Shown here one piece after another: positions 51,408 to 60,700 of a DNA stretch of 64,000 bases. Source of the DNA: Eremophila alpestris peregrina (lineage: Eukaryota; Chordata; Aves; Passeriformes; Alaudidae). Every line of letters begins with the position of its first letter. The first letter of the stretch is position 1. The notes beneath the pieces were generated by a model. It searched no databases. It saw only the letters and a list, made by a program, of their open reading frames with translations, and was not told the DNA's origin. The translations under genes were made by a program, and so were the position numbers. The stretch covers positions 646,134 to 710,133 of the forward strand of contig WMCF01000153.1 in NCBI GenBank assembly GCA_009792885.1, written 5' to 3'.

Positions 51408-51842
51408 AACTGCTCCAGGGATGGAGCCCCTCTGCTCTGCAGCCAGGCTGGCAGAGCTGCGTGTGTTCACCTGGAGAAGAGAAGGCTCCAGGGAGACCTT
51501 AGAACCCCATCCAGAGCCTAAAGGGGCTCCAGTACAGCTGGAGAGGGACTTTGGACAGGGGTGTGGAGTGACAGGACATAGGGAATGGCTTCCCACAGCC
51601 AGAGGGCAGGGATAGATGGGATATTGGGAAGGGATTATTCCCTTCAAGGAAGAAATGGCTTCCCTGGCACAGGGTGCCCAGAGAAGCTGTGGCTGCCCAA
51701 GCCCTGGCAGTGTCCAAGGCCAGGTTGGACAGGACTTGGAGCAGCCTGGGACAGTGGAAGGTGTCCCTGCCCACGGCAGGGAGTGGAATGAGATGGTCTG
51801 TAACGTCTGTCCCAAGCCAAACCATTCTGAGATTCTCTGAAT
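51408..51842 (+). repeat. CR1 LINE fragment
   Basis: GAGCCCCTCTGCTCTGCAGCCAGGCTGGCAG to CCAAACCATTCTGAGATTCTCTGA, with the GGGATATTGGGAAGG landmark in the middle. Confidence 0.92.
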
Positions 51843-53540
51843 TAAGTTCCTCATTGTGAAACATATTTATCAGCACTGACACACACTAACTGTCCATAGT
51901 CTTTGAAAAATCCTCATCTTCCTCCTTTATCTGGTGCTAACTCAGTAGGGGAGGGACTCAGAGCGTGGTTTTGCAAACCCACCAGCTTTGTCCCTTTGCA
52001 CAAGACCCGTGCTGTGGTCTCTGTTGTGCAGACTGCTGGTCCTGGAGCTGCTGCTGGATCTGGTTCTGATTCTGGAGCTGGGGTTGGTGCTGAAGCTGGG
52101 ACCTCGGACAGATGATCTGCTTCTGTCTCACACACTGAAAGGGGTGGGCTGGAGGCACCTCCTCAGTCTCTTTGGTCAGGGTCACCTTGAAGGCCAGGGG
52201 AGGTTGCTCAGGGTCTCATTCAAGGGAGCAGGCCCCACCTCTGCTCTTGGCCCTGTCCCAGCACTTCACCACTATCCTGAGTGTTTTCTTACATCTGTTG
52301 GGAATTTTCTTGGCAGTAGCATGTGCCATTGCCTCTTGCCCCATCCCTGGGCACTCTGAACAATTCTGTCTGCTCTGCAGCCTTTCCATGAGACCAAGTC
52401 AAGAGTAAGGCTTCCAGAGCCCTTTTCCCTCCAGGCTGACCAAACCCAGCTTTCTCCTGGGGTCCAGGTGGATTGCCTCCATGTTTTCAAAACCAGTCTG
52501 CAAACAGGATCAGCCTCACCTGGGCCTCACTGCAAGATTTGTAATTTGCTTTGCTGATTTTCTTTCAAACGTTAAAGGACCAGGACCAGCGTCAGTTCAC
52601 GGCTCCACTTGCAAGGAGGCAGCTTTGGGCATGGGGATGGTGGATCCTAGCTTTGGGGATGGACACACCTGCAGAGTCACTGCCGAGGCACTGTGACCAT
52701 TCTGCACCCACTGTGGGTCCTGGGGTGTCCATGCAGGGCAGAGTCCAGGTGAAGACCTTCATCCAACCAGCCTTAGGGAGCCCTGGCAGGAACTCTGTTG
52801 CTCCCAGTCTGTGCTGCTGATCCAAGGAGTTTTGATCCGTGAGGGCAAACACAATTGCAATGTGCAGTAAAGAGGAGTTGAGGAGCAGCTCCTCTGCCTA
52901 GCTGTACACCTCCACGCTCAAACACATCCCTCACTCATCCAGCAGTATCCCCCTCTCTGCCCTGTCAGTGTGGCAAGGATTTTGTCCATCAGATGCTTTT
53001 GCTCTGGGACAGGGAGAGGGGCTTTGGCCCACAGCAGAGGAGATGCTTTGCCAGCTGAGCTCCTGGTGCAACAGCACTTTGGGCAGGAGCCAGACCTCCC
53101 TGGGCTGCCCCATGCTCCAGACCAGCAGCTGGAGAGTGATGCCTGTTCAAACCATCATCCCCAGTGCCTCCTCCTGCACAGGAAGAAAGAGCAGCTCTCG
53201 TGGACCCCCAGGGGATGTGGGGCAGAGCACGTCAGGAGGTGGAATGGAGAGTGCTGGGCACTGCAGGTGTCCCCGGGGGTAGATATGAAGGCGTTGGTTC
53301 GACCTTTAAAAGCGGCAGAGGATGGAAAGCACCATGGAGAAGGAACTTTGTCCCTGGAAGACACCCCCAGAAGGGCTAAAGACTCTCACATAACCACAAA
53401 GTAGTCACATCTCCACTTTCAAAGATCCCGGGAAAGCTCCGGTGAAGCATCAGGCTGTGTATCCAGCTGCGAGCAAAGGAGCCCCGGGCGGGTACTGCCG
53501 TGGGTGCTGTACCGGCCTGGCCGCCCACGCCAGGGGAGTT

Positions 53541-53612
53541 CCTGCTGATAACGCCGGGCAGATAAAAGCGGGCGCCGAGGGACCGCGGGCAGGGAGAGGC
53601 GGTGGATCGCAG
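53541..53612 (+). promoter_or_regulatory. Putative core promoter and noncoding exon 1 of the peroxidase gene
   Basis: A CpG-rich interval with two GATA motifs (TGATAA 53546-53551 and AGATAA 53560-53565), the second forming a TATA-like GATAAAAG at 53561-53568. A start about 25-30 bases downstream (near 53590) would give a short untranslated exon ending at donor CGCAG|GTGAGA (53612|53613). The next exon begins two bases before the start codon, which fits. GATA factors drive granule peroxidase genes in eosinophils; the link here is inference. Confidence 0.5.
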
Positions 53613-54692
53613 GTGAGAGCCTGGCCCGGGTACAGCTGTGTTTCTCTTTTGGAGGGTATTTCTCTGCCGGGGATGGGACTGGGGAGCTGGGGCTGAGTCT
53701 GAGGCTGAGCTCTGCGGTTCCCACTGCTTTCACCCTCGCCTGGTATCGGGCGCGGCTGGAGCGCTGCAAGGAAGCGCCTGGAGAGCGGCGCTGCTGTCGC
53801 CAGCTGCTCTTCCGCAGGGACGGGGCTTAGCCGGGCATTTTAGGGTGCCTTTGAGGCAGCTTCACGGTGGGTGCTCAGCCCACAACTCTGGGCTCCTGAG
53901 AGCTGATTGCTTGGAGCAGCCTTGGGAGGTGAGTGGGTCAGCTTTGGGAAAAACATCCCAAGTATCTATTAAACAATTATTAAATACTTCCCACTCCTTC
54001 TGCAGCCCAGGTTAAAGGAATGGCTAGGTCATAACTGAATAAGTTCCCATTAAAACACAAATGTAAATACCGTATTTTATAAATATGGGGATAGAGTGAT
54101 ACCCAGCTCATGGTTGGCTTCACTCTGCCTCTATTGAGGAACACAAACAATTCGTTCATGGTGATTTTTGTTGCAACATTCTAAATATTGAAGTATTATT
54201 TCCTCCAGACTTTTGGTGTAACTTTTAATCTGAATATCCTCAATCCCAGCTAATCAGGACTAGAGAGAATACAGTCCTTATATGTTTTTATGTGACATGA
54301 CTACTTGCAAGAGGGACTCTTGAAATTTTAAGGCAGAGAAACAGAGGTGTAGAGGGCCTGCTGCGCTATCCTGGCTCTTCCCTCTTACCCACCAGCTCTC
54401 CTTTGCACACTCTGTGTGCTCCCCTGGCAGCAGATTCTGGTCTCTTTGTATTCCCCCCGAAGTCCCAAGCAGCATGCTCCCACCGGTACTGGCAGTCCTT
54501 GGGACAGGAGGCTGCTCCTTTCCCACATGGCACTGACAGGACCTCCCAGGCAGTGCACTCCCTCCTGGAAGCGTTGCATTGGGCAGGGCATGCTCCACGA
54601 GCTCCCTTGACACGTGCCATCCTCCACTTTGGCATGGACCTTCCTGATGCATCCACATGTTCTTGGTGTTCTTCACTTACATTTCTTTTCAG

Positions 54693-54767
54693 GGATGAAG
54701 GCAGAAAGCTTCCTGGGGTCGCTGGTGATCCTCAGCCTGTTCCAGGCATCTGTATCCTCTTCCTACG
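54693..54767 (+). CDS. Peroxidase exon 2 (start codon, signal peptide)
   Basis: Acceptor TTTCTTTTCAG ends at 54692; ATG at 54695-54697; donor GTATTG at 54768; phase 1 out. The peptide has the hydrophobic core LGSLVILSLF followed by small residues (ASVSSS), a classical secretory signal. The start is chosen as the first ATG after the acceptor. Confidence 0.88.
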
Positions 54768-57700
54768 GTATTGTCCTTCCCTCAGGCTTTGCAGATCAGG
54801 GGATTTTCTGAGTGGGAAAGATAAAGCTATGTCTGCAAGAGCCTGTCATTCAGGAGCAGAGCCCTGAAAATGTGCCAGAAGGAGTACAGTTTGTACATCC
54901 TGTGGTACCAAGCTTGGCTCTTTCAGGTTTTTACCAGTTCACATCCTGCCTGATTCCTTAAAATCAGGTAAAAGCAGATCAGTTCCCAGCACTAGCCCAT
55001 ACCCATAGAACTAGGATCTCCCTCCCTGTGCCAGCACCTGAGAGAGCTACCAGGGCCTGTGAAGTGTGGGGATGGGGCAGTCACTCCTCCTCTTCCAGCC
55101 CTGAATCACTGCTCCTAAACCTGTAGAGACTTTTATCTGTTAATTTACAACATCAAATCCTTATGAAAAGCACATGCCTGGCTGTTCATTTGTCTCAAGT
55201 GGTGATCCAGGCAATAATTTTTCTGATCAGGTTCAGGTAGTAATTTTTCTCACCAAGACTGTCCAAGAGCTGAACTCTGGGCTGATCTGGGAAGATATTT
55301 TAAAGGAACTGGGGAGATCTGGGAGCCGTTTATCCCTTTGTGCTATTTTCTGAAGTTTTCCTCTTTCCCAGAAACTGTATGCCGGTGCTGTCACTCAGGG
55401 CCTGTCCCCTCCCTTTCTGTGACCCACAGCCAGCAGATGATGCAGATGAAATTCATTTTGGGAGCTCCCCCCAAGTCAGGAAGGGGAGCAGTGAAGATGG
55501 AAGGAGGTTGCAGGAGGGACTGGGGAAAGCCATGGGGAAATTGGGCTACTTATATAATCAGAGAATCCCAGAATGGTTTGGGTTGGAAGGGAGTTTAGAG
55601 TTCATCCCATTCCACCCCCTGCCATGGGCAGAGACACCTTCCACTATCCCAGGTTGCTCCAAGCCCAGCCTGGCCTTGGACACTTCCAGGGATCCAGAAG
55701 CAGCCACAGCTGCTCTGGGCACCCTGTTCAAATGCTCTGCTGTGAAAGGGCAGGACGGATGGTGCCTGCACCTCTCACTGTTTGGGGCTGTTGGAAGCCT
55801 CCATTGGTGGAGGGATTCTCTTCATGCCCAGGAGAAATTCAGAGTCCCCTGAGGAATATATTCAGATCTCTGGAGAGTGAGTTGCACTTGCGTCCAGCAC
55901 TGCTGTGTCCAGTCCCTGGGTGCTGGAGGTGCAGAGATGCTGCCTGCCGGCACCCTCACCTCTGCTCCTCCTCCCCTTCCCTGCTCAGATATGCCGCTGG
56001 AGCTGTCAGACACGTCCCTGCTGAGCAGCGTGGCTGAGGCCCGGCAGCTGGTGGATGCCGCGTACAAGCGCACACGGGAGCGGTGAGATCCCTGTCCCCT
56101 CTTCTTGTCCCCTGTCCTCTCCCGCACTGCAGCTTCCCCCCTCTCCTCCTCCCCGCAGCACAGGAACAGTGGGGTGGGGAAATCCGGGAGCACAACGGGC
56201 TGTCATACAGCTTTTGTCTGCTCACCCTGATTTTTCACCAGTCTGTTGGGTCACCAAGAGCTGTGACCTCCTCTGTGCTGCTCCTTCCAGCTCGGTTTTC
56301 AGAGAATCACAGAGTGGTTTGGGTTGGAAGGGATCTTAAAGTTCATCTCGTTCCACCCTGTGCCAGGGCCACCCACCTTCACAGCTGCACCTGATGTTAT
56401 TGCTGGCCTCTGTTGCACCCCTCAGGGTGCTCTGAGCAGGAGCCCTGAACTGAGCCCAGCACAGGCTCCTGCTTCTTTCGAGTGGTTCCCTCACATGGAT
56501 GCAGCAAACAGCTGGACGCTGCAGTGAGGACATTTTGTGGGATTCCCAGCCATGCTTTGGGAGTGTCCAGCTTCCTACCAGCCCATACCTGCCCTCTGCC
56601 AGTGGCCACACTCTGAATCCCCTCCCTGGCTTGGGGACTCCAGCTGAGAGGAGGCTCCAGCAGCTTTAGGACGGGGTGGCCTGCAGACATTTGAGGCCTC
56701 TGGGTAGTCACAGTATTGATGATCTGGATAACAGCTAAGCGAGGTTTGGTGCCTCATGGATGTGACTTGCCTTCTGGCAGGTGGAGCTCTGAAGTTTTCG
56801 AGACTCCCTTCCTGCAAGTCTCTCTGCCGGTCTGTGGGGGGTGCTGGGAGAAGCCCTGGCCTCTCCCAGTGATTCTCTCCAGCAGTTCAGCCGTGGGACG
56901 TGCTGTGCCTGATGCTCCCTGCCCCTGCCCACTTCAGATTTGGGTTTCTTGTCCCTTGCAGCATAAAGAAGAACCTGCAGAACAATGCCTTGACCCCAGC
57001 AGAGCTCCTGAGATATTTCAAGCAGCCAGTGGAGGGGACACGAGCGGCCGCCCGGGCTGCAGATTATCTGCAGACCACCCTGAGCCTGCTCAAAGAGAGG
57101 CTGCGATGGGTTGTGAGGGGGGACTTCAATGTCACAGGTAGGATCCCCCTTTGCTGGGAGGAAGGCAGAGGAGGGAAACACAGGGTTTGGTCACTGGGGC
57201 TTGGGAGGAGGGAAGGAAAGGGTGTTGTGCTGGGCTGTGGCAAATCTCTCCCAAGTGGCTGCAGTGAGGCAAAGCTGAGTTATTTTTCTGTCCTCTTTTT
57301 TCCATCTTAAATATTATTTGGGGATTTTTCAGTTAGTGAAAGCGTTTTGTGTGCTTCCCTGGTTCCTTCTGCTGTATCGAGGTCCATGTTCCAATGGGTC
57401 AAAGCTTGGAAGGCTTTGGTAGATATTCCACTGCTTGAGTAGGGAATCAGCAAATTCAGACATTACTCCCAGCAGCTTGGCCCCAAGGAAGGCAGTTCTT
57501 CAGCCAGACCTCAGACAGCACTGAAGTCACGTCATGGGCATGACACTGCCTAAATAGAGAATGGGGAGATGTGAGAAGACGTTTCAGTGTGTGTCTGGAG
57601 GAGCAACATCCTCTGTGTAATGGAGTCAGGCCAGGCCAGGCTGTTGAGAGAAGGAGGCAAATCAGGGACAGTGAGAGGAACAGCTCAGGGACCCACAGGG

Positions 57701-60700
57701 AGGGTTCCTGCCATATAAATACGAACTCATGGGGATCATGGAATAGTTTGGGTGGGAAGGGACCTTAAAGCCCATCCAGTGCCATCCCTGCCATGGGTAG
57801 GGACACCTTCTACTGTCCCAAGGTGCTCCCAGCCTCATCTAGCCTGGCCTCAAACACTTTCCCAACATTACAGTAAAGCACTGGCAGGATATGACACATT
57901 GTGGGGTGCTCTGGCTTTGCTCCAGGACAGGATGAGCTGGAAGGTGATGGCAGAACTGGCTGTGCACAGCTCCAGCCTCTCCATCCAGGACTGATGCTCC
58001 AGCACCACTACAGAGCCTTGTGAGGGCCACCTCTCACCTACCCAGCAGCTTTTCAAACCATGCTGTGACCCAGACTGTTGGTGGCAGCAGTGACCAGGAA
58101 ACCTCCAAGGGATGGGATGTGGAGTGAGCAGCAAGAGCCAAGAAGCATCTTTGCTATGGAGACAGACTGGGAGAGCTGGGGGTCAGCCTGGAGAAAAGAA
58201 AGCTCTGGGGAGACATTAGAGCCCCTTCCAGTGCCTAAAACGGCTTACTGAAAAGAGGGAGAGACTTTTTACATGGGTAGATAGCGACACTAAAAGAGGG
58301 AATGGTTTTAAACTAAAAGAGGAGATATTTGGATTATATGCTAGGAAGAAATTGCTGGCTGGGTGTGTGCTGAGGCCTTGGCACAGGTTGTCCAGAGAAG
58401 TTGTGCCCCCATCCTTGGAAGTGTCCAATGCCAGGTTGGAGCAACTTGGGAAGGTGTCCCTGCCTTTGGCAGGGGGTTGGAGCAAGATGGTTTTGAAGGT
58501 CTCTCCAACCCAAACCATTCCATGATTCTGTAAGCTTTTTCTTGTTGAACTCTGCCACTTAGCTCCCATGCAAAGGGAAATGTGCACAACAAAGCACAAT
58601 GCCCCTGGTGAGCCCAGCTACAGGATGGTTCTTCTCCAGGCAGCTCCAAGCAGGGGCGGCACACACTGAAAGCTGCTTCCAAGGGGAAAAACTTGTAACA
58701 GTCCCTAGGATGGCTGTGACTGCATTTTATGGTGGAGATAAAAAGGGAGAGGAGAGGAAGTGCCAATGCTAGAAAACCATTCTGCTGCTGTATGAGCCTA
58801 ACATGTGATTACAAATAAGATCTGACCACAGCTTTTGCTCAGTTTGATGCTTTCCAAACCAGGAAAAGCATCTGCTGCTCAAAGAGGATCCTTGGCACGT
58901 CTTTGAGCAGGAAGATTTAAATGACAGCACATTCTGGTTGTGCAGATGATGCTAGGTAGAAGTACAACCTTTTCCTGAGCAAACCCAGCAGGGCCAGTGT
59001 GTTCCAGCATGTTTTTTCTCCCTTGTTCCCTTACCAGACTTGCTGACTCCAGCTCAGGTGGAGGTGATTTTCAAGGCCACTGGATGTGACCAGCAGGACA
59101 AGAAAATAAACTGTACATCTTCTGGCTACAGAACCATCACTGGCGAGTGCAATAACAGGTGAGAGGCTGTGTCAGCTGGATGGATGGATGGATGGATGGG
59201 ACAGGAGGAGAGAAATGGCCTCAAGCTGCACCAGAGGAGGCTCAGGTGGGACATCAAGAGGAATTTCTTCCAGGAAAGGGTGGTCAGGCATTGGAACTGC
59301 CTGAACAGGAGGCTGGTGGAGTCCCCATTCCTGGATGTGTCCAAGGAAGGATTGGACATGGCACTCAGTGATCTGGGCTGCTGATTAACCTATATTATTC
59401 TATGGATGGATGCATCCTTCATCAGTAGAACTAGACCCACTTCCCCAGGGATGATGCACACAGGCACCCTGTTTTTAGGGTTTCACACTCCGCAGTATTT
59501 CCTAGTAATGTGTGGAGCTGTTAATTCCAGTCCTGTTTGGAAGGTTCCTGGTGTTGTATCTGAACCAGCTCTTTACCAAAACAGGAGGAGCTGCCTGTTG
59601 AGGACACTCTTTGGCAGGGTCTCCACAAGGGTTTCCTGACCTAAATCCATACTGGGCATAATCTAGCAATCCCCTTGCCCCACAGTCTGTGTGGGAGGAA
59701 ATCTGGGCATATGGGCTGGGAGAGCACCTTCTGCACCCCCCAAGGCTGGAATGGGAATGTGGGAGACATGAGAACATCCATGGGGTGTTTCATAGAGACC
59801 GTTCAGAAACATTCCCTGTAGAAATACAGCTGGGAAGCTCCTGGGAGCAGCTGAGGCAGCGGAAGGAGCTCAGTCAGCTCTTCCTACCCCAGGGTGCTTT
59901 AGCTTTCAGGGGGTTGTATAAGAACTAAGGGGAGACCTTCCCGCCTCCTTCCATTTCAGGGGGGAATGTGGGTCTGGGATAAAAACAGGTCCATTACACC
60001 TGATGCAGACCTGAGGCCCTGGGGAAGGTGGGCTCAGCTGTGCTCTGTCTCTCCACTGCCTGGGGCAGTGCTACACCCCTGTGAATGAGAGGCCACCACA
60101 GAACACACTTTGGACATGCAGTCCAAAGAAACTACTCTAATTAGGGTTTTAATGGTCTAATCAAGCTACAGTCATAGAGTCATAGAATGGTTTGTGTCAG
60201 AAGTGTTTTTGAAAAGGTTTAAAGGTCATCTAGTCCAACCCCCCGCCATGGGCAGGGACATCTTCAGTAATGACCTTCAAAAAATTACCCAGCACAGTAA
60301 CCTCACAGTCCAAATCCCCCAGTTTCATTCGAGACCATAGTTAATTCCATTCCAAGGCTCTTCCCCTTTTCCCTGCTGTTCCCAGGTTCCAACTTTGTTT
60401 TCCAGCCACAGTCTGAGGTCGAGGGCCTTTCTTCAGGCTGGATGACATCAGGGGCACTTGAGTTCTTGACTGGCAGAAACTGAGGCTTGGGGTGGATTAT
60501 TAAAGGTCTTTTCCAATCTAAACAATTCTATGATTATTGTTGTTATTAATGCAGAGGTTTACTGATAGCACCAAACCTATAGAGCTGCAGCAGTTCCCCA
60601 ACCACGGTGTACTCCCATTCCAAGGTCCATGTCTCTCCATATCCACAAGGTCTTGGCTACAACTGTTTGCTGTTTTTCCATTGCCTCTGACAGGAGGAAC

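Larger units (their letters stand above)
49356..53545. other. Intergenic region between TSPOAP1 and the peroxidase gene
   Basis: Contains CR1 fragments (51160-51245 minus; 51408-51842 plus), a GGAT microsatellite (51055-51104), an A-rich stretch near 50400-50430 and a T run near 50770. A Gln-rich minus-strand frame at 51958-52185 is noted separately. No tRNA, hairpin gene or conserved exon recognised. Confidence 0.7.

Noticed and set aside
51240..51854. 204-codon minus-strand open frame
   Set aside because: Largely the complement of a CR1 copy; similar peptides recur at other CR1 copies in the window.
48300..53540. MIR142 hairpin
   Set aside because: This conserved microRNA lies near TSPOAP1 in vertebrates, but no match to its mature sequence was seen on either strand here; it is expected upstream of TSPOAP1, outside the window.
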